Below, piece by piece: positions 1-8,419 of a stretch of 64,000 nucleotides of DNA. The position numbers and the translations under genes are program-made. Source of the stretch: a virus; IMG/VR virus record IMGVR_UViG_3300042922_001182, positions 174,985 through 238,984 of that record; one strand, written 5' to 3'. Under the pieces are notes generated by a model that did no database searches, had not been told where the DNA came from, and worked only from the letters and a program-made list of their open reading frames with translations. Within the stretch, counting starts at the first letter, position 1. Each line of letters starts with the position of its first letter.

Positions 1-33
1 GTCATCGAGGCAATAACCTACGACCTGGTCTAG
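1..33 (+). CDS. Possible 3' end of an upstream gene (partial)
   Basis: Frame 1 is open from the window edge to a TAG at 31-33, giving a tail ending ITYDLV. A strong terminator follows at 125-163, as expected after a gene end. Frame 3 is also open to 141, so the frame assignment is uncertain. The rest of 34-250 holds the terminator, a weak promoter-like motif and the leader of the next gene. Confidence 0.25.
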   Translation, partial: VIEAITYDLV

Positions 34-124
34 TTCGAGACCCACAGCTAAAGAAATACGGTCTCGGACCACGGCTAATGAGCATACCTCACCTAGAGCA
101 AAGCCGGTTTACCGGCTGGGGATC

Positions 125-163
125 GGAGGCGGGGCCCTAGCGGCCACGCCTCCCTTCTTTTTT
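125..163 (+). terminator. Rho-independent terminator
   Basis: GGAGGCG pairs with CGCCTCC around a GC-rich inner hairpin, followed by TTCTTTTTT. It separates whatever lies upstream from the gene cluster beginning at 251. Confidence 0.75.
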
Positions 164-192
164 GGGTGTGACCAAGACCCCCGTGCAAACTA

Positions 193-204
193 ACATTTCA
201 TTAT
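193..204 (+). promoter_or_regulatory. Weak match to phage promoter motif
   Basis: ACATTTCATTAT lies about 47 nt upstream of the start at 251. It resembles the CATATTAT motif seen elsewhere in the window but is split by extra bases, so it is a low-confidence member. Confidence 0.3.
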
Positions 205-250
205 CGAAAGCGCATTAATCCCTTCAAGGAGAGAGCGAGGAAAACTGTTT

Positions 251-1435
251 ATGCTTAAGGACATTTTCGAAGTGGTCCGGGCGGTGGCGGACTACGCTGA
301 CGTCGATTCGGCCAAGGAGAACATCAAGGACGCTCTCCTCACCAAGAGGAGGGATTCCATCGTCAGCAGGGCGAAGGACTCGATCGCCATGTTCCCGGCG
401 ATCTTCTCGACCAGCGTCAGCCAGACCACGGCCATGATGCTGATCAAGGCCCTGGAGGTCGAGTACGCGGAGCTGTTCCGGATCGTGCTGAGCAACGAGG
501 GAATCATCGACCTCGACAGCAACGACGCGAACACCAAGCGGAGTCTCGTCCGCAAGTTCCACCAGAACACCTACGTCGGCGCCCGTGACGGCATCGATGT
601 TAGCTCCGTCGTCAGGGAGCAGGTCCAGCCCGAGCACGTCTTCCAGGCCTGCCGCGAGCTGCTGACCGCCAGCGCCGAGGACCTCAACCTGGAGAGCCTC
701 AACGACATGACGATCAAGAACGTGCGGATCTTCACCGAGGCCCGCGAGAACGAGATCAAGAACAACGGCGTCCGGAGCCAGATCGACACCAAGGAGATCA
801 AGAAGTTCGGCACGATGGAGCCCCTGATCCTCCGGATCGAGGTCCAGTACAAGACGAACGCCGGTAGCACGACCACCACCGAGCTGGTCCTCGGCGTGAA
901 GGTCGTCCCCCACTTCGTCGACACGAACGAGATGACCTACTACGTGGGCAGCTCGATCAAGCACGAGTCGGTCGTCTTCCGCATCATCCAGTGGGCCACC
1001 GGCGAGATCCAGTTCTTCCGCGACCTGCTCCTGACCGTGGACCAGGCGAAGGACGACGCCCGCTCCAGCTCGTCCATGGGCCGCACCTCGGCCTCCCTGT
1101 GGTGGCACAAGCTCCGCAGCCTGGCAAAGTCGTCGAAGTTCCGCAACCTGCTCGGCACCGAGAAGATCCTGCCCAACGCGACGATGGTCCTGACCATGGA
1201 CGAGGCGCAGCACCTCAAGGCCACCGAGGGCCTGGACCTCATGGACCCCAAGAACGCCCAGAAGCTCGTCGAGGTGTTCTTCCTCATGAGGCTCACCGTG
1301 GTGGACGAGGCCGATGAGATCGCGTACATGTACGACGAGGACACCATGTCGTACAACCGCTACTCCTACTCGTCGTTGTCGAAGTCCGGCAACACCAACG
1401 AGCTCAAGGCGCTAGTCTCCCTGCTCAGCAGGTAG
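251..1435 (+). CDS. Conserved phage protein, probable virion component
   Basis: The predicted 394-residue soluble protein follows a GGAGAGAGCGAGG-type ribosome site. No signal peptide or membrane segment is visible. The N-terminal third is helical and charged, and the middle (about residues 190-260) looks like beta strands. It is the first of three consecutive plus-strand genes of 330-395 residues separated from a minus-strand baseplate operon by a bidirectional terminator. Position and size suggest a structural or internal head protein, but no family was recognised; this role is inferred from context only. Confidence 0.6.
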   Translation: MLKDIFEVVRAVADYADVDSAKENIKDALLTKRRDSIVSRAKDSIAMFPAIFSTSVSQTTAMMLIKALEVEYAELFRIVLSNEGIIDLDSNDANTKRSLVRKFHQNTYVGARDGIDVSSVVREQVQPEHVFQACRELLTASAEDLNLESLNDMTIKNVRIFTEARENEIKNNGVRSQIDTKEIKKFGTMEPLILRIEVQYKTNAGSTTTTELVLGVKVVPHFVDTNEMTYYVGSSIKHESVVFRIIQWATGEIQFFRDLLLTVDQAKDDARSSSSMGRTSASLWWHKLRSLAKSSKFRNLLGTEKILPNATMVLTMDEAQHLKATEGLDLMDPKNAQKLVEVFFLMRLTVVDEADEIAYMYDEDTMSYNRYSYSSLSKSGNTNELKALVSLLSR

Positions 1436-1451
1436 TAACGGAGAGAAGAAG

Positions 1452-2438
1452 ATGAACCAGGACTTCGTTTACAGGACGATCCCCAACGTGGGCATCAACA
1501 GGGACGCGTTCCTCAAGCACACCTTGGTGCGCGAGGCCTCCGACGCCATGCGTTGGAACCGCCTCAACGAGGACGACAAGAGGGAGCTCCAGGCCAAGGT
1601 GGCGGAGTCCCTCTTCTTCACCGTGAAGGACAAGTCGTCGGAGCTCGAATACGACTCCATCGACAAGAGCGGCGGCGATATCGAGGACATGCCCGGCTAC
1701 GACGTGCTGAGCAACAGCATCCACAGCCTGCAGACCATGTACGCCAGCACCAAGTCGGCTCCCAGCGAGGTCAACGACCTCTTCCGGTGCCTGACCAACC
1801 TCCAGAAGTTCAAGCGCTACTTCACCCAGGCCTACGCCAAGGGCGACGAAGCCACCAAGCTGCTCTACCGCAACATGGTGGTGGCGCTGATCGCCGGTAC
1901 CTCCTTCATGGTGGCGACCCACGTCGAGTACATCAAGGAGCCGGGCGGAGAGTTCTCCGCGAAGCTGAAGACCCTGCGCACCATGGAGCGCAGCCTCTTC
2001 CTCGACAACATCGCGAAGTTCAACAGCATGGCCGACTCCGGCCAGCTGAAGACCTTCCTCGACGCCTCCTCCGGCCGCGACAACCTCGTCGGCATGGAGC
2101 TGGTGGCGGTGGGCGTGGGCGCGGTGGCGGTCGTGGGCTTGGTCCTCTGGACCCTGCGCGAGATCGTCTTCACCTACTTCAGGTTCCGAGTCGCCCTCTC
2201 GGAGGAGTTGAAGATGCTGGCGCTGTTCGTCCAGCTCCACTCCAACTCGCTCGCCCCCGAGAAGAAGAACGTGGCCGACAAGCAGCGGGCGATCGTGGAC
2301 GAACTGAATAAGTGGTCCGACCGAATCGCCGTCGATCAGAAGGCGGCTACCAAGGCGGCCGTGGCCGACCTGTCGGACGCGGATCGCGGGGCCACCATGA
2401 CGGCAGTGTCGAGCGCCCCCAGCGGAAACCTGCTGTAA
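1452..2438 (+). CDS. Phage protein with one membrane helix, probable virion component
   Basis: The 328-residue product starts at ATG 1452 after GGAGAGAAG, 16 nt downstream of the preceding stop. It is mostly charged helix. A strongly hydrophobic stretch at about residues 216-233 (MELVAVGVGAVAVVGLVL) is a clear membrane span, followed by an aromatic/basic patch. A short Ala-rich hydrophilic tail ends the protein. The family is not recognised. A membrane-anchored protein or an internal virion protein that meets the host membrane during DNA entry would fit, but this is inference. Confidence 0.6.
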   Translation: MNQDFVYRTIPNVGINRDAFLKHTLVREASDAMRWNRLNEDDKRELQAKVAESLFFTVKDKSSELEYDSIDKSGGDIEDMPGYDVLSNSIHSLQTMYASTKSAPSEVNDLFRCLTNLQKFKRYFTQAYAKGDEATKLLYRNMVVALIAGTSFMVATHVEYIKEPGGEFSAKLKTLRTMERSLFLDNIAKFNSMADSGQLKTFLDASSGRDNLVGMELVAVGVGAVAVVGLVLWTLREIVFTYFRFRVALSEELKMLALFVQLHSNSLAPEKKNVADKQRAIVDELNKWSDRIAVDQKAATKAAVADLSDADRGATMTAVSSAPSGNLL

Positions 2439-2475
2439 GGGACACCCTCGGGACAACAAAAAGATAAGGGTAAGA

Positions 2476-2503
2476 GGTGACCGCCGCTACGGTCCACTTT
2501 TTT
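2476..2503 (+). terminator. Probable terminator
   Basis: GTGACCG pairs with CGGTCCAC (one bulge) around a short loop and is followed directly by six T. It lies between 1452-2438 and the next gene, so the third gene may be transcribed separately or by read-through. Confidence 0.5.
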
Positions 2504-2532
2504 GCATGCAAAAAGAAAGAAGGAGAAGCGGA

Positions 2533-3540
2533 ATGTTTCTGAACGAGAACAACAACACTTTCCGGAACGTGAACACCGGTATCGAGGCCAGCGAGACCAA
2601 CCTGATGGGCGGCTCGGTCGGCATGATGGACATCGCCCTGGAGTCGGAGACGACCTGGAACAACATCTGCGTCGCCATGATGCGTCTGGAGCACACCTCC
2701 TACGTGGAGAAGGACGACGTTCTGATGGAGCGCGGCGTCAAGGCCTTCTGGGGCAAGGTCGTCGCCTTCTTCAAGAAGATGATCGCCAAGGTCAAGGAGT
2801 GGGCCAAGAAGACCTGGAACTCGATCCAGTCGTTCTTCGCCAACTCCAAGAAGTGGCTGGAGCTGAACAAGGCCGCCCTCATGAAGAAGAACCTGAACGG
2901 CTTCAAGTTCTCCATCAACACCTTCCAGAACATCGAGACCGCCAGCGGCAAGATGGACGCCGCCGCTGCCAAGCAGGCCGTCGCCGCCTCCGCCGCTGCT
3001 GGTCGCAGCACGAAGGAAGATGACATGGACGAGTACGACTCGAACTTCCGCGAGGCCTTCCTCCAGGCCATGGGCATCGACGATGACTCCGATGCCCTCG
3101 GCACCGCCTTGAGCCTCTACTTCCGCGCCGACGAAGGCGTCAAGAAGGAGAAGGCCCTGTCGGCGGCCGAGATCGTCAAGGTCCTCGAAGAGACCCCCAA
3201 GGCCCAGCAGCAGGTGGATACCGGCGCCAAGGTGATGGAGCGCCTCGCCGCCCAGGGCATCACCCAGGCCGAGAAGGCCGAAGCCGCCGCCGAGAAGAAG
3301 GACAACGACAAGGGCCGCAAGGAGGCCGCCGGTCACCAGCGTGCCGTCAGCGCGATCCGCAGCCTGCTGGGCCTCCAGCAGCAGGTCCTGTCGGCTCTGG
3401 CCGGTGCCATCGCCGATCGCCACAACCAGTACTTCGCCGCTGCCAAGGCCGCGCTGTCGTACAAGCCCGCGAACGTGAAGGAGTCGACCGACTTCGGCAC
3501 CGACGAGGACGACGTGCTCGACGCGTTCATGCCCATCTAG
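2533..3540 (+). CDS. Helical, amphipathic phage protein, probable virion component
   Basis: Start is ATG 2533 after AAGGAGAAGCGGA; an in-frame ATG at 2506 lacks a ribosome site. The 335-residue product has a lysine/tryptophan-rich amphipathic segment at about residues 70-110 (FWGKVVAFFKKMIAKVKEWA) and Ala-rich helices with coiled-coil character at 150-290. Such amphipathic helices can bind membranes or DNA. It may be an internal head or ejected protein; the family is not recognised. It ends just before a strong bidirectional terminator. Confidence 0.6.
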   Translation: MFLNENNNTFRNVNTGIEASETNLMGGSVGMMDIALESETTWNNICVAMMRLEHTSYVEKDDVLMERGVKAFWGKVVAFFKKMIAKVKEWAKKTWNSIQSFFANSKKWLELNKAALMKKNLNGFKFSINTFQNIETASGKMDAAAAKQAVAASAAAGRSTKEDDMDEYDSNFREAFLQAMGIDDDSDALGTALSLYFRADEGVKKEKALSAAEIVKVLEETPKAQQQVDTGAKVMERLAAQGITQAEKAEAAAEKKDNDKGRKEAAGHQRAVSAIRSLLGLQQQVLSALAGAIADRHNQYFAAAKAALSYKPANVKESTDFGTDEDDVLDAFMPI

Positions 3541-3562
3541 TAGCTCCGGCAAGCAACCAAGG

Positions 3563-3607
3563 AAACAAAGGACCGCATCCCCACTCGGGGATGCGGTCTT
3601 TCCTTTG
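3563..3607. terminator. Bidirectional terminator between convergent genes
   Basis: A perfect 12-bp stem, GACCGCATCCCC/GGGGATGCGGTC, has a 4-nt loop and is flanked by A-rich and T-rich sides, so it can stop transcription from both directions. It sits between the plus gene ending at 3540 and the minus gene ending at 3610. Confidence 0.85.
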
Positions 3608-3609
3608 CT

Positions 3610-4938
3610 TTATCTCTTCGAGAACGTGCACGTCATCGTGCAGATCATCTCCTCCGTCTGGAGGTTGCGACCGACCCCGTGCAGCGAGAGGGCGTAGTCC
3701 CTCATGACGTACTCGCCGTTGAGCTCCTCCGACCTCTCCTTGTTGCTGAAGATGACGAAGAAGGACTTGTTGGGGGTGAAGATGGAGGGGTCGACGCCGG
3801 AGAAGCTGAAGGCCACCTCGCTGTTGTGCTCCGTGACGTGATGAGCGTGCGTCGTTTCGGCCATCGGGTTGTCGAACCTGTTGTAGAGGACCTTGATCTT
3901 GTCCTCCCCGGCGGCGAAGTTCCCTGGCCCGGCGGCCCCGTCCGTGCTGGTGCCCTCCTGGATGGCCACCTCCCTGATCTGTCCACCCAGCTCCTGGGAG
4001 TCCGAGAGGACGAAGAGCTTGGAGCCGAAGATCTCCTTCGTAGCTCGCCCTCCACGGTTGATGGCCACGGCGTTCTGCACCTTCACCTGGAAGGTCTTGT
4101 TCTTGGTGTCCTCGAAGACGCCGTTGAGCTCCGAAGAGGCGTCCACCTTGTCAGTGACGAAGATGTGGACCTCCCCGTACTCCGTCTTCTCCTTGACCTT
4201 GGAGTCCGCGCCAAGCATGTAGTGGCGGTCCAGGTCGAAGAAGAGGCGCATGCCGCCCTTGTAGATGCCGTAGGCGTCCTGGAGGTAGCGGAGCGAGCTG
4301 ATCACGTTCCCGGGCGGGACCAGGATCTGGTCGTAGACCTTGGTGTTGTCCGGGTTGCCGATCAGCTTGGGGGCGTCCCCGGAGGCGGTCTTCAGCATGT
4401 GAAGGACCACCGGGAGAACCGGGGTCTCCGTGTAGACGTCGTTGAAGATGGCCTTGTTGATGTCCAGGTGCTTCGAGGAGAGAAGCGTGGCCGTCCACTC
4501 GATGTCCCTTCGCTCTTCGGTCTCTACGGCCTGAGCTGGTTGCTCGGTGGGGGAGCGGTCGAAGTCGATGACCCGGAACTCCAGCTGCTTCCAGAGATCG
4601 GTCGGCGGCGGGGGCTCGGAGGCGCTGTTCTCGTCGGAGCTGTCGATGGTCCTATATCGCTTGATGCTGATCACCACCTTGGCGTCGTCGGTGTACTTCT
4701 GGAAGGCCAGCAGGAGCTCGTAGTTCAGCCGTAGGCCTAGGCCGATGACGGGGAAGAACTCGTCCCCGTCCACCTTGCCCTTGACCTGAATCTCCACGAT
4801 GCTCTTGATCAGGCTCATCACCCCGGCGTCCTCCGGGAGGATGAGGTCGGCCTGGGTGATTCGGAACTTGTACCGAGTCAGGTCCCCCAGGACCTTGTTG
4901 GACAGTCTGCCGTCTGCCTCGAAACCGGTGGGTGCCAT
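3610..4938 (-). CDS. Baseplate hub-like virion protein (tentative)
   Basis: The 442-residue protein is beta-rich throughout. A central segment (about 215-245) with VPPGNVISSLRYLQDAYGIY followed by GMRLFFDLDRHYML resembles the hub/tail-tip (gp27/gpD-like) fold, where this region precedes a beta domain. Residues 100-150 contain a Pro/Glu-rich linker. It is the last gene of a three-gene minus operon, one base downstream of the SLOG gene. A hub or other baseplate role is inferred; a profile search would be needed to distinguish this from another virion protein. Confidence 0.5.
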   Translation of the reverse strand: MAPTGFEADGRLSNKVLGDLTRYKFRITQADLILPEDAGVMSLIKSIVEIQVKGKVDGDEFFPVIGLGLRLNYELLLAFQKYTDDAKVVISIKRYRTIDSSDENSASEPPPPTDLWKQLEFRVIDFDRSPTEQPAQAVETEERRDIEWTATLLSSKHLDINKAIFNDVYTETPVLPVVLHMLKTASGDAPKLIGNPDNTKVYDQILVPPGNVISSLRYLQDAYGIYKGGMRLFFDLDRHYMLGADSKVKEKTEYGEVHIFVTDKVDASSELNGVFEDTKNKTFQVKVQNAVAINRGGRATKEIFGSKLFVLSDSQELGGQIREVAIQEGTSTDGAAGPGNFAAGEDKIKVLYNRFDNPMAETTHAHHVTEHNSEVAFSFSGVDPSIFTPNKSFFVIFSNKERSEELNGEYVMRDYALSLHGVGRNLQTEEMICTMTCTFSKR

Positions 4939-4939
4939 T

Positions 4940-5308
4940 CTAGATCCTCCTGATAACCCGGTGGCGCTTGAGCCTCATGCGCTGCGCCACATCGTACATG
5001 TTCCTCGACCCCGGGGAGCAACCGTCCCAGAGGACGACGACCCCCTTGGCCTTGCCCTGGTGGGCCATCTGGTAGTTGCGGAGGTGCCCGGCCATGTCCC
5101 CCAGGCCCTCCCAGTCGGGGGAGAAGGGGTGGATGGGGATGCCCCGCTCTATGGCGAAGCGCTCCCCCAGGTTGTCGGCCCCCCTCTTGGCACGGCCGCT
5201 GATCACCGAGGTGATGACGACGCCGTGCATGGCCTCGAACTCCTCGGCGGCCCGGACCATGGCCGCGTAGTCCCAGAGCCCCCTGGAGCCCGCTAGTATG
5301 ACCCGCAC
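4940..5308 (-). CDS. YspA-like SLOG-fold protein (DUF2493)
   Basis: The 122-residue product matches the cpYpsA/SLOG family along its length: GSRG at residues 7-10, then SGRAKRGAD at 38-46, the conserved Glu of LGERFAIERG near 49-56, a DW motif near 65, RNYQMA near 78-83 and LWDGCSPGS near 93-101. SLOG proteins have Rossmann-like folds that bind nucleotides or nucleotide-derived ligands; YspA relatives are small single-domain forms often carried by phages. The exact ligand is unknown. It lies 1-2 nt from both neighbours in a minus operon with an exonuclease-like gene, so a role in nucleotide or DNA metabolism is plausible. Confidence 0.85.
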   Translation of the reverse strand: MRVILAGSRGLWDYAAMVRAAEEFEAMHGVVITSVISGRAKRGADNLGERFAIERGIPIHPFSPDWEGLGDMAGHLRNYQMAHQGKAKGVVVLWDGCSPGSRNMYDVAQRMRLKRHRVIRRI

Positions 5309-5310
5309 GG

Positions 5311-6417
5311 CTAGGTGCCCACCACGCCGCTGAAGCCCTCGAAGAGGTAGTCCAGCTTGATGTAGTTGGCGCCGTAGTAGCGCTCGTTCACGCGCTTGAG
5401 CGACTCGGGGTCGTACAGGTCGGTGATCTGGGAGCGGAGCATCGCCACCTCGGCGTCGGTGATGCAGGCGAAGGAGTCCTTGATGCTCAGCACTCGGAAG
5501 TTCTGCTCCAGGACCTTCAGCTCCTCGTCGGTTAGCGCTCCCTTCCGCTCGTCCTTGGACACGCGGGCGATGAGGTCATCGGGGTCGTCGTAGGCGGTCT
5601 GGGAGATCAGGCCGTCCTCCAGCCACCCCCGGATGCGCCCCAGGGCCTTCAGCGGGCCGATGCCCCGGCGCACCGCGTCGATGTCGTACCTCTTGGACCC
5701 GGAAAGGGCGAAGACGTACGGCAGGAGCTCGGGGCTGATGAAGCCGGGCACCTTGTCGTCGCTGCCCGCCACGGAGGCGATGGCGCTCTCCCGGTCGACG
5801 ACGTCGCTCTTCTCGCCCTTGGCGGTCATGACGATGGCGTACTCGTCGATCTCGGTGTACTGAACGGCCAGCGGGTCGTTGCTGATGACGCAGGTGAGCT
5901 GCCCGGGGACGTGGAACAGGTAGGGCACCACCCGGTGATCGGTCTCACCGGTGTCGAGGAAGTAGACGTAGGGGATGTACTCGCACACGCCCCGGGCCAG
6001 CTTGATGTTGATGTCCATGACCTCGTTCAGACCGGCGAACTCCGGCGAGGCGGGACCGCGCTTCCGGTAGTAGTCGCTGCGGTACTTGTCGTTGATCTGA
6101 AGCATCCGCTTGGCGGGCTTGCCGGAGTAGTAGAAGTAGACGTTGGTGTACATCTCCAGGCGGCTCCAGAAGTAGTGCCGGTAGTGGGCGGCGGCGTTGA
6201 GGATGCCCTCGGAGGAGATCGCCAGCCGCTGCTCCCTCTTGAGCTTGCCGAACATCTGCAGCATCTCGGGCTTGTAGAGGCTGTTCAGGATGCTCCCCAC
6301 ATCCAGGAAGATGTTGACGGTGTCGTAGCCCTCGGGGATCTTCGTCTTCGTCACCTCGTTGAGCACGTCGTACCGGATCTTCTTGCTGTGCAGGATCTTT
6401 TCAAGCGCGTCGTTCAT
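5311..6417 (-). CDS. FEN/PIN-like 5'-3' exonuclease (probable)
   Basis: The 368-residue protein carries an N-terminal acidic strand (NIFLDVGS, residues 35-42), a basic arch-like region rich in Tyr/Lys/Arg (about 100-125), an ETDH...VISND acidic pair around 155-185, and a helix-hairpin-helix-like segment near 240-260 (ALSGSKRYDIDAVRRGIGPL) that resembles the DNA-binding turn of FEN and T4 RNase H/T5 exonucleases. This order fits structure-specific 5' nucleases that remove RNA primers or flaps. It is the first gene of the minus operon and sits beside AT-rich non-coding DNA. Confidence 0.55.
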   Translation of the reverse strand: MNDALEKILHSKKIRYDVLNEVTKTKIPEGYDTVNIFLDVGSILNSLYKPEMLQMFGKLKREQRLAISSEGILNAAAHYRHYFWSRLEMYTNVYFYYSGKPAKRMLQINDKYRSDYYRKRGPASPEFAGLNEVMDINIKLARGVCEYIPYVYFLDTGETDHRVVPYLFHVPGQLTCVISNDPLAVQYTEIDEYAIVMTAKGEKSDVVDRESAIASVAGSDDKVPGFISPELLPYVFALSGSKRYDIDAVRRGIGPLKALGRIRGWLEDGLISQTAYDDPDDLIARVSKDERKGALTDEELKVLEQNFRVLSIKDSFACITDAEVAMLRSQITDLYDPESLKRVNERYYGANYIKLDYLFEGFSGVVGT

Positions 6418-6574
6418 GGCCGGTCGGGGCCTCCTTTGCGGGTAGGGTCGGGGGAAGGTCGTATGGGGCTGTTGGCGGGGGCATTTCCAGGTTATGCGGA
6501 GGCGTGCCTCGCTCGCGGTTAATGATTCCGTATGTCAGAGTAAGTTCTAGGATACATAGTTGCAAATGAAAGAG

Positions 6575-6600
6575 AGAAAGGAGTACAACAACTCCTTTCT
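6575..6600. terminator. Hairpin, terminator-like
   Basis: AGAAAGGAGT pairs with ACTCCTTTCT around a 6-nt loop, followed by TCTTATTT on the plus strand. No convincing upstream plus-strand gene exists, so it may instead be part of a structured leader or small RNA. Confidence 0.4.
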
Positions 6601-6694
6601 TCTTATTTAAACACGAAGTTACCTAGAGGTCCCCTAGAGAACCTGGAAAAGGTCATCAAAGGATAGTTTTGACCGGTAATTAACTTTTTAGGGA

Positions 6695-6709
6695 AGACCT
6701 TAAAGGTCT
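6695..6709. repeat. Perfect inverted repeat, candidate operator
   Basis: AGACCTT-A-AAGGTCT is a 7-bp perfect dyad with a single central base, in AT-rich DNA 72 nt upstream of the promoter motif at 6781. It could bind a dimeric regulator. Confidence 0.4.
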
Positions 6710-6779
6710 AAACGGTATGTATCTGTAAATCGCGCGAAATCCCACCCAGGGAATAAAGCGAATCTAAGCCATTTCCGAC

Positions 6780-6804
6780 CGTATATTATTGTTGTGACGT
6801 GATT
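6780..6804 (+). promoter_or_regulatory. Phage promoter motif
   Basis: TATATTAT is followed four bases later by GTGAC and then GTGAT, the fullest form of the motif shared by several intergenic regions here. The start codon at 6834 lies 45 nt downstream behind a GGAGG ribosome site. Confidence 0.65.
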
Positions 6805-6833
6805 GGATACTTAGCTATAGGAGGTTATTAATC

Positions 6834-7595
6834 ATGAACAACAACAAGCCTTTCGTCCGTGGTAACTTCGAGCAGGCCACCTGGCTGACCGAGCGGATCA
6901 TGCAGCACATCGTCACCGGCAAGGCGAAGCGCGTGCGGGACTACCTGGAGTTCGCCCGCCGCCAGCTCCAGGTTTCTGAGATCCCGGCGGACAACAAGCT
7001 GAAGGTCAGCAGCCTGAAGGTCATCGGCATCCACGAGGACGTCCTCGAACTCGCCATCGAGCTCCTCAAGTCGGAGGGCTGGAAGGCGGGCAACGTCTCC
7101 CAGGAGGACTTCCTCAATGGTTCCCCCTGGCTCCTCGACGCCAAGATGCAGGAAGATCTCCTGAAGAAGGCGGAGAAGGACGAGGAGAAGAAATCCGAAT
7201 CCATCGGGTCCATCTTCCTCTTCGTCAAGGCCAACCAGGTGGTCCTGGACAAGACCACCATCTACCGCGCCGAGTGCGTCGCGGAGGACATCGTCCTCCA
7301 GAGCAAGATGCGCAGCTGCATCGGACTGACCGTCGAGGAGATCGAGGACCGAGGCGGCTTCCTCGCGGAGGCCATGCACGACCTCCAGGGCAAGATGCTC
7401 ACGAAGACCTTCAACTTCCTGAAGAGCTTCGACGACAACGAGCTCAGCACCGCCCAGCGGGACAAGCTCTTGGGCATCATCCTGGGGAACACCGTCGCTC
7501 ACCTCGACGCGATCATCCCCGGCTGCGGGGAGGCCTTCGAGGCGTCCTCCAGCGCCAAGGTCCAGGCCCTGGTCAAGACCGGTTCCAAGCGCTAA
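6834..7595 (+). CDS. Unknown phage protein, probably early expressed
   Basis: The 253-residue, mostly helical soluble protein starts at ATG 6834 behind TAGGAGGTTATTAATC. A Lys/Glu-rich segment at about 105-122 looks like a linker. No catalytic motif was recognised. It is a single-gene transcription unit: its own strong promoter motif in AT-rich DNA upstream and a strong terminator 2 nt after the stop. That isolated arrangement suggests high or specially timed expression. Confidence 0.65.
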   Translation: MNNNKPFVRGNFEQATWLTERIMQHIVTGKAKRVRDYLEFARRQLQVSEIPADNKLKVSSLKVIGIHEDVLELAIELLKSEGWKAGNVSQEDFLNGSPWLLDAKMQEDLLKKAEKDEEKKSESIGSIFLFVKANQVVLDKTTIYRAECVAEDIVLQSKMRSCIGLTVEEIEDRGGFLAEAMHDLQGKMLTKTFNFLKSFDDNELSTAQRDKLLGIILGNTVAHLDAIIPGCGEAFEASSSAKVQALVKTGSKR

Positions 7596-7633
7596 GAAGA
7601 AGGGGAAGCCAGGCGGCTTCCCCTTCTTTTTTT
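7596..7633. terminator. Bidirectional terminator
   Basis: GAAGGGGAAGCC pairs with GGCTTCCCCTTC around a 4-nt loop and is followed by seven T; the A/G-rich left arm gives pyrimidines on the other strand. It separates convergent genes ending at 7595 and 7632. Confidence 0.85.
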
Positions 7634-8396
7634 AGCCCTCGGAGTCCTTCAACCGGACCAGGTAGGCCATGAACGAGTCGTAGTCCTTGTCGACGATCTT
7701 GAAGTACCTGATTCCGAGCCTCTTCACCTCGGCCTCCTTGGCGATCTCCTTGACCCGTTCTCGCTCCCTGTAGTCGTGGGTGTTGGCGATAGATGGGTCC
7801 ACGCCGTCTGCAACGGAGGAACCCTTCACCTCCACGATGAGGTCGTAGCTGGTGAGGTAGAAATCGGGGATGTAGACCCGCTTGACGCCTCCCTCCTCGT
7901 AGACGATGGTCTGCGGGGCGGGGGAGATCACGTCGCTGGGGTTCCACTCAAGGACGACGTCCATGAACTCAAGGAAGTCCCTCTCGTAGGAGCCGGTGTA
8001 GGTGGAGCTGGTGCCGTCCCTCCACTCGTAGGTGCCCGAGATGCCACGGTTGGCGAGCATCTTGCGCTGCTGCTCGGGGTCGTCCAGAAGGTGCTCCTTC
8101 CCGAACTTCTTGACCATCCGCTCCCTGAACTGGCTGCGGTACTTCTCCCGGCAGGAGGTCTCCGGACGGGAGCACAGGCGCTCGTAGCGGCCCGCCTTCT
8201 CGTTGAACGGGACGGACTTGCGGCACATGATGCAGCTACCCCTACGGCCGCCGTTCCTGGAGTCGAAGAGGGCCTGGAGGGGGCTGACGCCGCCGATGGC
8301 CTTGAGCCCGTCCGAGTGCTCCCGCTCGATGTGCTCGCATAGGAGCTTCTCGTCCTTGCCCGTCCTGTCGCAGAACGGGCACTTCTGCTTCCTCAT
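7632..8396 (-). CDS. Zinc-finger PD-(D/E)XK nuclease, homing-endonuclease-like
   Basis: The 254-residue protein has an N-terminal C2H2-like finger (C6-x2-C9, C20/H22...H27), a second cysteine cluster (C55-x2-C58, C75, C82), and a C-terminal nuclease core with YIPDFY (D178) and IVEVKG (E189, K191), the PD-(D/E)XK signature. An upstream S-Y-E-R-D-F helix fits the conserved Glu of this class. Phages carry such enzymes as free-standing homing or repair-like endonucleases. It is transcribed opposite to both neighbours from its own promoter motif and ends at a terminator, which suggests an inserted cassette. The target is unknown. Confidence 0.75.
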   Translation of the reverse strand: MRKQKCPFCDRTGKDEKLLCEHIEREHSDGLKAIGGVSPLQALFDSRNGGRRGSCIMCRKSVPFNEKAGRYERLCSRPETSCREKYRSQFRERMVKKFGKEHLLDDPEQQRKMLANRGISGTYEWRDGTSSTYTGSYERDFLEFMDVVLEWNPSDVISPAPQTIVYEEGGVKRVYIPDFYLTSYDLIVEVKGSSVADGVDPSIANTHDYRERERVKEIAKEAEVKRLGIRYFKIVDKDYDSFMAYLVRLKDSEG

Positions 8397-8419
8397 ATCG
8401 TCCTCCTGTTCTTTCCTGG

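Larger units (their letters stand above)
6418..6833. other. 416-bp AT-rich intergenic region
   Basis: This is the longest gap in the window and from about 6520 is markedly more AT-rich than the surrounding genes. It separates divergent genes at 6417 (minus) and 6834 (plus). It holds a 10-bp stem hairpin at 6575-6600, a GGTCA/TGACC inverted pair near 6645-6672, a 7+1+7 perfect inverted repeat at 6695-6709 and a promoter motif at 6781. A 19-codon ORF at 6463-6522 with a weak ribosome site is doubtful. Possible uses are control region, small RNA gene or replication origin. Confidence 0.6.

Noticed and set aside
20-60. tRNA T-arm-like GTTCGAGACC near the window start
   Set aside because: The flanking bases do not form a 5-bp stem and no acceptor or anticodon arms can be built around it.
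224-1213. Long minus-strand open frames opposite plus genes (also at 1425, 11478, 32152, 58518 and others)
   Set aside because: They mirror real genes, are rich in Arg/Gly/Leu or Val/Leu/Gly runs, have no ribosome sites and are an effect of the high-GC third codon position.
6463-6522. 19-codon ORF in the AT-rich gap
   Set aside because: Weak ribosome site, no overlap with neighbours and no promoter; probably chance.
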